Numbered from the stretch's first letter, positions 1 through 7,763 are shown. The stretch is DNA of 7,889 nt from G020348385 sp964580235 (GCA_964580235.1 CAZOJY010000140.1:1-7889); one strand, 5' to 3'. A program made the numbers and translations. Notes: generated from the letters alone by a model not told the origin.

Positions 1-39
1 GCCAAGGTAATCGGAGACTCTGGCAGCAAATTAGGCGCC
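1..39 (-). pseudogene. In-frame remnant of the VWA2 C-terminus beyond the TGA stop
   Basis: Downstream of the TGA at 40-42, the same frame reads G-A-stop(TAA, 31-33)-F-A-A-R-V-S-D-Y-L-G up to the window edge. VWA domains of the preceding type (DASxSMWGQ...VGLRVYGHRYP...SDGIESCGGD...REQL..IA) normally continue S-G-G-x-Y-F plus a final helix. Aligned on that, TGA replaces the first Gly (one base from GGA) and TAA replaces the Tyr (one base from TAT or TAC), while the second Gly and the Phe are kept. The other two frames give no match, so substitutions rather than a frameshift explain it. Whether this is real decay or sequence error cannot be decided here. Confidence 0.6.
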
Positions 40-3000
40 TCAGCTCGAGGAAGCAATCGCTGCGAGCTGTTCACGGGCGTCGGCTTCTTTGATGTCGAAT
101 CCGATGATATTGACCTTGAGCTCCAGCCCGGCTGTTTGTACCGCAGGTGCGATGGCGTTGACATCCCCGCCGCAGCTTTCGATCCCGTCGCTGATGAGAA
201 CGATCATTCCCCCTTTCATATCTATAAAGTCTTTGATACCTTCAAGCACAGAAAAAACAAGCGGGGTTTTTCCTCTTGGTGTGACTGCATCCACTGCTGC
301 AGTCAATTTAGCCTTGTCTATCGGGCCGATTGAAGACATCATTTCTGTGTCCTGGCAGGCACGGCTGTCTTTCAAAGGATACCTGTGCCCGTAAACGCGC
401 AGGCCGACGTTCATCTCTTCCGGAAGGCCGTCAATTATCTGGTTTAAAGCCTTCTTGGCGATCGCGATCTTGGCCTTCCCCTGGATCTGCCCCCACATGG
501 AATTGGATGCATCCAGAATCAGTTCCACATTCCTGGCTGCTTTTTTCTCCGCGCCCTCCTCGAACTGGATCTCTATAGAGCCCGGTTTTGTTTCCGTTTG
601 GATCCACTCTGCTCGAATTCTGTAAACGGAAGGGGAAGTGAGCTGGCGAAAAATCTGGTCAGCACTCTGGGCGATCTTGTCTTCAGAGGGAGAATGAAAG
701 AACTGCCCTTGGCTGGAGTAGGCGATTTCTTTGAAGATCTGCTCTCTCGTGTTATCGAAGTAAGGCGTTTTTCTGTCCCAGCCGGGCTGGACCGCAATCA
801 CATTGAAACTGACGGCCTCATCGAGGATGGTATCCCATAGCTGAAGATACTTCTGGAGACATCCGCTGCCGCCGCAGTCGACGACATCGAAAATGGCCAG
901 GACAGCCCGGGAGCCCGGCATCTCTTTCAAGCATCCGGCCGCTGCAGACAGCCCCTTGAACGTGTCTGTGCTGCCGCCCCCCTTCACCTGTTTTTCGAGG
1001 GCCTCTTTGAGCTCAGCAGGATTGTTGGTGAATCCGGAAAGAAACTTGGCCTCGTCCGTGTATTTCAACAGCCGGAGATTCAGTCCTTTTCCCAGCCTGT
1101 CCAGATAGGATGTGAGCACCCTTTTGACGGTTTCCACACTTTTTCTCATGCTGCCGCTGTCGTCATAGACGATGGCGAGATAGGCATCCGGCCGCCACAC
1201 TTTCAAATAATAATCATCTGGATCGAGTTTGTACATGGCCGTCACCGATGTCCCTGCGTTCGATACACGGGACGGTTTCACGGTATCCCCTTGGTGTGTT
1301 TGTAATTCATAAACCGGACGGACGATGTCCGCGCTGTCTATCTGAAGATTCAGCGTATTGCCCGGCTGACCCTTCAGGGAAATCTTGTAGGTATCCACAT
1401 CTTCGCTGGCTGCTTCTCCCTTGAGGGCTTTGCCAAGAGGGAGTGCCTGGGCCTGAGCGGGTGAATTGTTCCCTTCTTTCTCTTGGAGCTTTGTGCCCGA
1501 AAAAACCGTCGGGTCTGCTTTGTGTGAGGCTCTTTCCAGGAAATATCCCTTGACGAAAATTTCGGGAATTTCGATGGATTTGGGATCATGCGAGGCCGTG
1601 ATCTGGACTTTCAGATATTTGGCCCGCGTGGGATTGACCTTGAATTCCTGGGTGCTGTCCTTCTCAGGCTTTATAGTGATTGCAGCCAAAGAAGTGAATC
1701 CTGTCTTGGGTGTTTGGTCCGTGACCCAGAATTTGATTTCCTTTGGGAACCGGGATTTTCCGAGTCTGACACCGATACGATGGATCTCTACGAACCGTTC
1801 CTGGGGAAAGCAAAAGACCGCTTCTTCCGGGAGAGGCGAGCGGGAGATGTCGAGATTGTACATGTTCCCCATGTCCTTTTCTTCCTCCAGGGAATGGTCG
1901 ATAGCTTCGGTCAATGGATCGCTCTTTGGAGGTGTGGGCATATAAAGAACCGTGGCTCCCCGATTTCCGGCCAGAAGATCCTGAAGCGTTCTGGAGGGAA
2001 GGGCTTCCGGCTCTAATCGGACGACCTCATATCCTTTGAGCATAACCGCACCTACTCCTATCCCCGAGGTTCCGATGCCGACCTGACCGGAGGTGTAAGA
2101 ACCGTCATCCATGTCGAATATGATGCGGCCCTCTACCCGGAACAGAATCCGGTTTCCCAGGAAATCCACCTGAACAGGCACGAACTTTTTCCGGGGAATG
2201 CTCATCCTTGCCAGAGCCAGGGTCTCGAATCCTGATGGCGTTTTCACCTGGAGTTCGCAGGCGCGTTTGCTGAGATTGTATCCGGCGATGTAGAAGTGGT
2301 CAGGATCCCGATGTCCGAAAACGATTCCGGTCAAGTTCCCCCGGCTGGATTCGATATAGAGTTCAGAGCGGACTGAATAATTTGTCCAGTTTTTTTCCCC
2401 GGCGGTGAGGAGCGTTGCCGGTACGCGGAGGGGATTGATGATGCCCGAATATTCCGTGAGAACCACATTCCACTTACTTTTTTTAACATAAGATGAGGGT
2501 GAGGGACCATCCCAGACCTCCCACCGGTCCGAGAGACCGGAGGAAAAATCATCTTGAAAAAGGATTTTTCCGGGCTCGACTCCTCCGGAATCAGGCGGAG
2601 ACATGCTCAGTTTATCCGCACCAAATCCACGCACAAAAAGTTCCATGATCTCCAGGGCCTTGGATTCCTGATCGGCGGCCGAATGGATGATCATTTTTAA
2701 AAATTTGGCTTTTGCTGGATTGATCGGAAAATCCTGGGTGCTGTTTTTCTCCGGCTTCACATCGAATGTTCCGAGGGACTGGAAGCTGCCTGAAGCCTCT
2801 CTTGAGGCCAGAAATTCCACCCGGCCCGGGAATCTCCTTGAGGTGAGCCGGAGGGCGATCGTGTGGATCTCGGCTTCTTTTTCCTGGGGAAAGGCGAAGA
2901 CGGCTTCTATCGGAAGCGCTGCTTTGCTCAGGTTCATCGTCATATAAGATCGATCGGGCGTTTCCTCACCGATGAGGATCCCTTCATGATCGATAAGCTT

Positions 3001-3759
3001 CGAAAACTCTCTCGAGAATGCCTCTGAGGTGACTTCCGCTCCACGGTTGGCGGCCAGCAGATCCTCCATTTCCGGAGCCGGCAGGCGCGAAGGGTTAAAG
3101 CTTTTCACGGTAACCGGCCCGAATAGGACACGCCCGTTCCCCAGCCGGGATGTGCCCAGTCCAAACCGTCCATTCTGATAGCGGCCGTCCACGACGTCGA
3201 TAACCGTTTTTTGATCAGCCAGAAGGCGGATTCTGTTCCCCGCGAATTCAAGTTTAAGGGGAATAGCTTCTCTTGTGGGATACTTTACTTTGTATGTCGC
3301 CAGGAGGGCAAAACCTTCTGGCACCCGGGCCTCCACTTCGAAGCGGCTCAGCGTGAAATTATAGCCGGCATGATAGAAATGCTCCGCGTCCTGGTAGCCG
3401 AAGATGATCCCGGTCAGGTATCCCCGGGAGCTGTCGTTCAAAAGCGTGGTCTCTACGGTATAGTTCCGCCAGGATATCTCCCCGGCCAGAAGCATGGTGG
3501 CCACTTTCTGGCTTTTATTCGAGATGCCCGAAAGCTCGGCCAGGCCGGCCCTCCATTGACTGCTTTTGAAAGAAGTGTCGCCTGCCGGATCGTCCCAGAC
3601 CTGCCAGTTGTTTTTCAGGTCATCAAAATGGCTCTTTAAAAGCATCTTCTCTGCGCCAAAGCTCCCGGCTCCGAGTACGGCTGACAAGAAAAATGTTCCC
3701 ATCATGAAAAGAGACAGGAAGTGTTTGATGCTGCCGACCAAGAAATGTTTTTTTTTCAT
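40..3759 (-). CDS. Exported multidomain protein: duplicated lectin/discoidin-like modules, PPC-like domain, two VWA domains; C-terminus truncated
   Basis: Start: ATG at 3759 is chosen over the in-frame ATG at 3780 because AAGGTGG (3771-3765) lies 5 nt upstream, and MKKKHF opens a clean signal peptide (hydrophobic residues about 11-33, cleavage probably near GSFGA-EK). The product is 1239 aa. Domains: residues 37-220 look like a concanavalin/DUF1080-type beta sandwich (NWQVWDDP, LTGIIFGYQDAEHFY); 236-379 look discoidin (F5/8C)-like; 396-580 and 597-740 repeat the same pair; 760-857 resemble a bacterial pre-peptidase C-terminal (PPC) domain (EGNNSPAQA, DVDTYKISL, DDYYLKV). VWA1 (about 858-1040) has the metal-site motif DDSGS (866-870), T931/T933 and D958. 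VWA2 (about 1076-1239) has DASNS (1083-1087), T1165 and D1191. Cysteine pairs C962/C967 and C1135/C1196 may form disulfides. Likely role (inferred): periplasmic or surface binding through metal-dependent VWA contacts and sugar or protein ligands. The end falls inside VWA2's conserved last segment, so the gene is probably broken there. Domain names rest on motif reading, not a profile search. Confidence 0.92.
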   Translation of the reverse strand: MKKKHFLVGSIKHFLSLFMMGTFFLSAVLGAGSFGAEKMLLKSHFDDLKNNWQVWDDPAGDTSFKSSQWRAGLAELSGISNKSQKVATMLLAGEISWRNYTVETTLLNDSSRGYLTGIIFGYQDAEHFYHAGYNFTLSRFEVEARVPEGFALLATYKVKYPTREAIPLKLEFAGNRIRLLADQKTVIDVVDGRYQNGRFGLGTSRLGNGRVLFGPVTVKSFNPSRLPAPEMEDLLAANRGAEVTSEAFSREFSKLIDHEGILIGEETPDRSYMTMNLSKAALPIEAVFAFPQEKEAEIHTIALRLTSRRFPGRVEFLASREASGSFQSLGTFDVKPEKNSTQDFPINPAKAKFLKMIIHSAADQESKALEIMELFVRGFGADKLSMSPPDSGGVEPGKILFQDDFSSGLSDRWEVWDGPSPSSYVKKSKWNVVLTEYSGIINPLRVPATLLTAGEKNWTNYSVRSELYIESSRGNLTGIVFGHRDPDHFYIAGYNLSKRACELQVKTPSGFETLALARMSIPRKKFVPVQVDFLGNRILFRVEGRIIFDMDDGSYTSGQVGIGTSGIGVGAVMLKGYEVVRLEPEALPSRTLQDLLAGNRGATVLYMPTPPKSDPLTEAIDHSLEEEKDMGNMYNLDISRSPLPEEAVFCFPQERFVEIHRIGVRLGKSRFPKEIKFWVTDQTPKTGFTSLAAITIKPEKDSTQEFKVNPTRAKYLKVQITASHDPKSIEIPEIFVKGYFLERASHKADPTVFSGTKLQEKEGNNSPAQAQALPLGKALKGEAASEDVDTYKISLKGQPGNTLNLQIDSADIVRPVYELQTHQGDTVKPSRVSNAGTSVTAMYKLDPDDYYLKVWRPDAYLAIVYDDSGSMRKSVETVKRVLTSYLDRLGKGLNLRLLKYTDEAKFLSGFTNNPAELKEALEKQVKGGGSTDTFKGLSAAAGCLKEMPGSRAVLAIFDVVDCGGSGCLQKYLQLWDTILDEAVSFNVIAVQPGWDRKTPYFDNTREQIFKEIAYSSQGQFFHSPSEDKIAQSADQIFRQLTSPSVYRIRAEWIQTETKPGSIEIQFEEGAEKKAARNVELILDASNSMWGQIQGKAKIAIAKKALNQIIDGLPEEMNVGLRVYGHRYPLKDSRACQDTEMMSSIGPIDKAKLTAAVDAVTPRGKTPLVFSVLEGIKDFIDMKGGMIVLISDGIESCGGDVNAIAPAVQTAGLELKVNIIGFDIKEADAREQLAAIASSS
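1540..2574 (-). repeat. Intragenic tandem repeat, second copy (lectin-like + discoidin-like module)
   Basis: Codes residues 396-740 of the VWA protein. It matches residues 37-379 at a near-constant offset of 360-362 residues (about 1083 bp): DRWEVWDGP against NNWQVWDDP, SSRGNLTGIVFGHRD against SSRGYLTGIIFGYQD, NRGA in both, PEKDSTQEF against PEKNSTQDF, and IFVKGY against LFVRGF. The almost gapless register shows duplication of a whole two-domain module. DNA identity is patchy (for example a shared 13-base stretch encoding the S-T-Q segment), so the event is old. Confidence 0.88.
2623..3651 (-). repeat. Intragenic tandem repeat, first copy (lectin-like + discoidin-like module)
   Basis: Codes residues 37-379, directly after the signal peptide of the VWA protein. 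A beta-sandwich half (37-220) with a FGYQDAEHFYHAGYN core is followed by a discoidin-like half (236-379) with EIHTIALRLTSRRFP and AKFLKMII. A linker of 16 residues (SMSPPDSGG region) separates it from the second copy. The discoidin and DUF1080-like labels are inferences from pattern; the repetition itself is seen directly. Confidence 0.88.
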
Positions 3760-3867
3760 TGTTTCCACCTTGTATCCCATATTACACGATCTTGCCGTTG
3801 CTTTAAGTTTTTGTTTTGAAAACCCAAATGTATGCTTGATAAGGGCTCACAAACTGAAGGCAATAAA
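3760..3867 (-). other. 108-bp intergenic gap between transglutaminase-like and VWA genes
   Basis: The gap separates the transglutaminase-like stop from the VWA gene start. It holds the VWA gene's Shine-Dalgarno (AAGGTGG) at its downstream end. I see no hairpin followed by a T run, so no intrinsic terminator. The best promoter-like hexamers (TTGCCT with TATCAA 16 bp on) match only partly. Read-through from the upstream genes is therefore the simplest model, with an internal promoter possible but unsupported. Confidence 0.5.
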
Positions 3868-6315
3868 TTACTCTTTAAAGACTTTGTTATAAGTCCCTTT
3901 GCAGAGGGAGGAAGTGGCCTCGTTTAGGGTCTGTTTGATGATGATATTCGTCCAGTCGACATCGACGGATACGAGTTTGCCGGCGATCCGGAAAACCGAC
4001 TTGCAGGCTGTGTTCCAGACGCATTCGATGAACTCTTTTTCCTCTTGAGGCCTTTTTCCGCGGAGAGGACTGGTGAGGGCGATGCCCAAGCACCTGCTGA
4101 GGTCAGAATAGATACCTATGATGGACTTGACCTGCAGGACGACATTCGCCCTTTCGGCATAGCTGGTGATGGCCTGCCCCAATCCGCTCTCTCCCATTCC
4201 GATCGTTCTGCCTGTTCTGGGATCCACCCGCCACCAGCCTGTTCGAGGTTCTTCAGCCAGTTGAACCGGTTTTTCAGGAACAAATACCGCATAGCCTTCT
4301 GTTACATCGTTTTTTATGCGTGTGAGGACATCAGGGGGGAGCGTGACTTTTTGCCAGTCGGCATCTTCGGCGCTGTCCAATAAAACCCATCGGATTCCCT
4401 GTTCTTTGGCTTTTTCATAAAGGACGGCCGTATTTTCTATCCATCCCTCCTCCCCCATGGCCTTGACTTCTGCATTCGTGTCCAGCACGCCCTGTTCGAG
4501 TCTGATGGCGAAAGAATCGATTCCTTCTGCCGGAAACACAGCCATGTCGTTTGCGACGATGTCGATTCCGTGGTGCACTTGCAGCTCTTTTTTCTTGTTT
4601 TCTTCCATCCAGGAAACAGCACTGAATATCTGAGGCTTGGTTAAAAAAGTCTTTCCCGCGTTCCGGCTCAATCTTGATCGTGTTAGTGCAAGATTGTACA
4701 AGTCCCAGCGTCTTGATGAGAGCTGTTCCATGCGGGTTAGGATTTGTTCGGGCTCAAGGCCTTCGAATTTCTGCACAAACGCACGAAGCGTCTGTTTCTG
4801 GGAGAGTATGTGTTCAGCTATTTGATTCTGGATAAACTCTGAGGTCAGGCGTGACACAACAGGAAGGATCTCGATTTCGCTCAGCAGCAGCAGATTCCGC
4901 CTCATTTTCTCTTTTTCGTTGAGTTTAGATGTGCTGATATGTTCACTTTTGCGGGCAGCAGGGCCGATAAGATCGAAGATCTCCCGGCGAATTTTTTTAG
5001 GGGGCTGGCCCGGAGAACGTAATTCGTATTCGATCCACTCTGCGGTGAGTATAGAATCTTTTTTCTCCGGAGACACAGAAGTGCCTCCGAACGGATTACC
5101 GAAGCCGCCGGTCATACCTCCTCCGGATTTTTTTGCCGGTTTTTTCCCGGGAGTCTTGTTGATATCACCAGAATCCAGGATGCTTGATCTCTTGATCTCT
5201 TTTCTTCCGATAACCAAAACAGGCATCCACTCCTTTTGGCTCAGTACAGCCTCCTTGAAGGATTCTTGAGGAAAATCCCCTGACATAATTTTCCGGAGAT
5301 CCGGCCAGTCAAGCGGGATTTGATACAGACGAACCGGTTGGCTGACAGCATCTGGCAGCCGCAGCGTGTGTTCGAGCACTTTTGTTTCGATAAGGCGGCC
5401 GCTTTCCAAACGCTCGGCGATAATCCTGATTGCGAGCGAGTGCACCATGGAGGAGCTGAGCCTAGAAGATCTGATAATTTTTTTCTGTAAGCCGATCGTC
5501 CGGCCGGGGACAGCTTCCCGGCCGGTCGGGTCCATATCCACCCATTCCCCTGCCTTCTGATACTGGACCCACCAATGATCCTTGAATTTTTTCCAGGGGA
5601 CCGGCGCTGCGGGCTCTTCTTTTCTGATCTCTTGAACCGCGTCGAGGAGGTCTGAACTCTGCTCTTCAACCCGCCGGGAAAGATCAACCTGAAGGCGCTC
5701 CTGCTCTTTGAGGGCCTCCTGTGTTTCTGCAAGAAATTCCTCGGCATCCAGGTTGTGTTTTTCGGCAAACGGAATGATCCGTTCTCGAAAATCTCCGATG
5801 GCAGGAAAAGAAAAGGGCTCGATTTCCTCACCGGGCATGAAAATCCCTTTTTTGTCAATTTCCCTGGCCTCGACATCCGTTAGCTCTCCCTGGACAAGTT
5901 GAACTTTATGTCCGGCGCGCCGCAGCATTTCGTAGAGAAGCAGCGCCCGGTCAAGGCTGTTCCCGCATCGATCCATCAGGACTCCTGCGGATCCTTTGAG
6001 CGACCCGGAGTAGGGAACGAGCCGGGTTTCATCCCGCACCCATTCAAACAGCTTTACTGGATCACGGCCTATTTTGGCCGCGATGTCTTTGAGGTCGAAT
6101 GAATCCCTCGGGATATCATCCACGGCTTTTTGGATTTCCTGGAAGAGGCTTTCAAGTCCCTGGATCTCCAGCTTGAGGACTTCTGCGTCTGAAGCGTCTG
6201 TTTCTCGAGATTGAGCCCGGGTGCAGATGGGGCCAATGAAAACAGCGATTAGGAAAGCAGCCAGGAAAAGACGCAATTTTTTTGACTGTCTGATATTTTG
6301 ATTTGCGGGATTCAT
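3868..6315 (-). CDS. Exported transglutaminase-like (papain-fold) protein with four-cysteine C-terminal tail
   Basis: The product is 815 aa. ATG at 6315 is preceded by AGGAGG (6326-6321, 5-nt spacer), which fixes the start. Residues about 13-35 form a signal peptide (KKLRLFLAAFLIAVFIGPICTRAQ region). Residues 70-265 match the transglutaminase-like core: DRCGNSLDRALLLYEMLRRAGH gives nucleophile C117, DHWW gives H247 and VDMDPTG gives D262, so the Cys-His-Asp triad looks intact. A charged helical insert (about 180-235) splits Cys from His and may be coiled coil. Residues 385-415 are a Lys/Gly-rich linker. A second half (about 425-710) includes AEWIEYEL..REIFDLIGPAAR, helices, then GYAVFVP and GWWRVDPRTGRTIGMG. 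The last 75 residues carry C742, C765, C771 and C805, the only mature cysteines besides C117. Bacterial members act as proteases, cross-linkers or amidases; which applies here is unknown. It lies 13 bp after the first gene, so the two are surely co-transcribed. Confidence 0.93.
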   Translation of the reverse strand: MNPANQNIRQSKKLRLFLAAFLIAVFIGPICTRAQSRETDASDAEVLKLEIQGLESLFQEIQKAVDDIPRDSFDLKDIAAKIGRDPVKLFEWVRDETRLVPYSGSLKGSAGVLMDRCGNSLDRALLLYEMLRRAGHKVQLVQGELTDVEAREIDKKGIFMPGEEIEPFSFPAIGDFRERIIPFAEKHNLDAEEFLAETQEALKEQERLQVDLSRRVEEQSSDLLDAVQEIRKEEPAAPVPWKKFKDHWWVQYQKAGEWVDMDPTGREAVPGRTIGLQKKIIRSSRLSSSMVHSLAIRIIAERLESGRLIETKVLEHTLRLPDAVSQPVRLYQIPLDWPDLRKIMSGDFPQESFKEAVLSQKEWMPVLVIGRKEIKRSSILDSGDINKTPGKKPAKKSGGGMTGGFGNPFGGTSVSPEKKDSILTAEWIEYELRSPGQPPKKIRREIFDLIGPAARKSEHISTSKLNEKEKMRRNLLLLSEIEILPVVSRLTSEFIQNQIAEHILSQKQTLRAFVQKFEGLEPEQILTRMEQLSSRRWDLYNLALTRSRLSRNAGKTFLTKPQIFSAVSWMEENKKKELQVHHGIDIVANDMAVFPAEGIDSFAIRLEQGVLDTNAEVKAMGEEGWIENTAVLYEKAKEQGIRWVLLDSAEDADWQKVTLPPDVLTRIKNDVTEGYAVFVPEKPVQLAEEPRTGWWRVDPRTGRTIGMGESGLGQAITSYAERANVVLQVKSIIGIYSDLSRCLGIALTSPLRGKRPQEEKEFIECVWNTACKSVFRIAGKLVSVDVDWTNIIIKQTLNEATSSLCKGTYNKVFKE

Positions 6316-6326
6316 CTGGACCTCCT
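6316..6326 (-). promoter_or_regulatory. Ribosome binding site of the transglutaminase-like gene
   Basis: AGGAGG at 6326-6321 stands 5 nt before ATG 6315. It occupies almost all of the 13-bp gap after the upstream stop codon TAA (6331-6329), as expected for adjacent genes in one operon. Confidence 0.9.
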
Positions 6327-6328
6327 GT

Positions 6329-7693
6329 TTACTCTGAGATAGGCAGTTTAGCCTGGCTCTTGTAGCCTCTGAAATAGAGTTGGGTGGGGGCCACAGCCGT
6401 TACAAAAGCCAGTTCAAAACGCACTGTTTCACCTGGAGGCACGATAAATTTCTTCGGCGGCTTATGGGGAAGCGATTCAGTGGCCTTCCGGTCGAAATAC
6501 ACTTTTTTCTCGCCCGCAAGGAGGATGAATTGGTTTTTGGTCTGGATTTCGAGGCCCCTCCTGTCGGAGAGGGATTTTATGCCAAGATCCAGGATGATGT
6601 TTCCGTTATCTTTACGCGTCCCGAACAGAAAAACCTCCATGACGTTTCCGTCGGTATGCTTTTCTTTGGCTTCAGGGATGCTCTGCGGCCTGCCTTTTAG
6701 GTCGATGTGAAACACCTCATTTTTGACACGAAGCCCGAGCCGGAAAGATGCGGCATTCTCGGGCACCAAAAAAGCGACGTCCTGGAGCATGTAAACCTCG
6801 GGTGTAAAGCGGAGGAATCTGTCTAATGGGCCGGATCCAGCCACACCGTAATAAAGATATCCGCCATCGCTGGTGACCCAGGCGGCCTCATCCGGCTTGA
6901 GCTGGACGATATCCATGATGTTTTTCCCTGAAAGGCTTTTTCCGCTGAGCTCGATGACCGCATACCGCCAGCCCTGAGGGGCTGTTTTCCCGGCATAGTC
7001 CTGCCGGAAGCTGAGGCTGCGAGCGGCCAGCTCGATCAGTTTGCTTTTTGCCTGACCGAGGATTTTTCCGGGAGGGGCTCCAGTTCCCCAGGCCTTTGTC
7101 ATATCTCCCTTGATTGGCAGAAGAATGTGGCCGTATTTGTAATCGAAGAACTGGAAGGCCAGGTTCTCGGCCATCTCCGGCACGGAATAAAGGAGGACGA
7201 CTTCTTTTTTATCCCCGAGCTTGGGGAGACTGAAAGGCGCGAATATTTTTATGCCTCCCTGGATTTTCTCCGCCGCTGGATGAAGAGGGAAGGCAAGTCC
7301 ATCGGCGAGGACATAAGCGTGATCATAAAATTTTTTAATCAGATAAGCGACATCGACATCCACATACTCTTCCTTTTTTGTTTTATTTCCGCCTCTGAGG
7401 CCTCCTACTCCCATGGTTCGATCGGTTTTTCCTTCCAGCCTGCTCTTTTCGATTTTCTGTTTGGGCAGTATGTTTTCCCACTCTGTTTGGAGAACAAGAA
7501 ATATCTCGCCCGCGGAGACTTTTGCGCCTGCTGCCTCTGTGCCAAAAGTCGCTTCGATCAGCCTGATTTTTGCAGCTTTGTTGGAAGTTTCTTTTTCAGC
7601 GCATATTGAAGAGGAAGGTGCTGCCAGATGCAAAAGCAGAAATACACATGCCGCTCCAAACGCAAACGGAAAAGATCTACCAGGTTTTTTCAT
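6329..7693 (-). CDS. Exported beta-rich protein of three related repeats (DUF4352-like pattern), function unknown
   Basis: Start: ATG 7693 is chosen, giving 454 aa, because AGGAGG (7703-7698) precedes it and MKKPGRSF begins a signal peptide (hydrophobic residues about 9-26, cleavage probably after SSICA). The frame also opens at ATG 7807, but those 38 residues would be read from the promoter and leader. I cannot name the family with certainty. The mature part shows three related segments, about 41-195, 240-333 and 348-452. Each runs from a strand such as GEIFLVLQTEWEN or NIILDLGIKSLSD to an ending of the form V-P/A-x(3-6)-F/L-x-F-x(3-8)-H-I-x-L (VVLLYSVPEMAENLAFQF; VAFLVPENAASFRLGL; LAFVTAVAPTQLYF). 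This recalls the Ig-like DUF4352 and related telokin-type extracellular folds. No catalytic motif is visible and the mature chain has no cysteine. As first gene of the operon it may serve as binding partner or scaffold for the two exported proteins downstream (inference). Confidence 0.9.
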   Translation of the reverse strand: MKKPGRSFPFAFGAACVFLLLHLAAPSSSICAEKETSNKAAKIRLIEATFGTEAAGAKVSAGEIFLVLQTEWENILPKQKIEKSRLEGKTDRTMGVGGLRGGNKTKKEEYVDVDVAYLIKKFYDHAYVLADGLAFPLHPAAEKIQGGIKIFAPFSLPKLGDKKEVVLLYSVPEMAENLAFQFFDYKYGHILLPIKGDMTKAWGTGAPPGKILGQAKSKLIELAARSLSFRQDYAGKTAPQGWRYAVIELSGKSLSGKNIMDIVQLKPDEAAWVTSDGGYLYYGVAGSGPLDRFLRFTPEVYMLQDVAFLVPENAASFRLGLRVKNEVFHIDLKGRPQSIPEAKEKHTDGNVMEVFLFGTRKDNGNIILDLGIKSLSDRRGLEIQTKNQFILLAGEKKVYFDRKATESLPHKPPKKFIVPPGETVRFELAFVTAVAPTQLYFRGYKSQAKLPISE

Positions 7694-7703
7694 TATGCCT
7701 CCT
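7694..7703 (-). promoter_or_regulatory. Ribosome binding site that decides the start of the first gene
   Basis: AGGAGG at 7703-7698 lies 4 nt before ATG 7693. The earlier in-frame ATG at 7807 has no comparable site and lies upstream of the predicted promoter, which supports the shorter protein. Confidence 0.88.
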
Positions 7704-7763
7704 AAGGATTTTTTACCTAGAATTTGCGGTCTGGATATCCATTCGATTTCATTATATCCGACA

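Noticed and set aside
1..42. UGA recoded as glycine (as in some candidate phyla) to explain the TGA in VWA2
   Set aside because: The three genes contain no other in-frame TGA in over 2,500 codons, and a TAA in the same motif would need a second reassignment although TAA ends the two other genes.
1466..2016. Overlapping plus-strand open frames of 159 and 142 codons opposite the VWA gene
   Set aside because: They are antisense to clear repeat domains and show no recognisable domain. Openness follows from the codon bias of the real gene.
3760..3867. Independent promoter or terminator between the second and third genes
   Set aside because: No hairpin with T run and only partial promoter hexamers are visible; the evidence is too weak to call.
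5241..5876. 211-codon open frame on the minus strand inside the transglutaminase-like gene
   Set aside because: It lies wholly within the well-supported gene in another frame, has a Ser/Arg/Lys-rich low-quality composition and no ribosome binding site of note.
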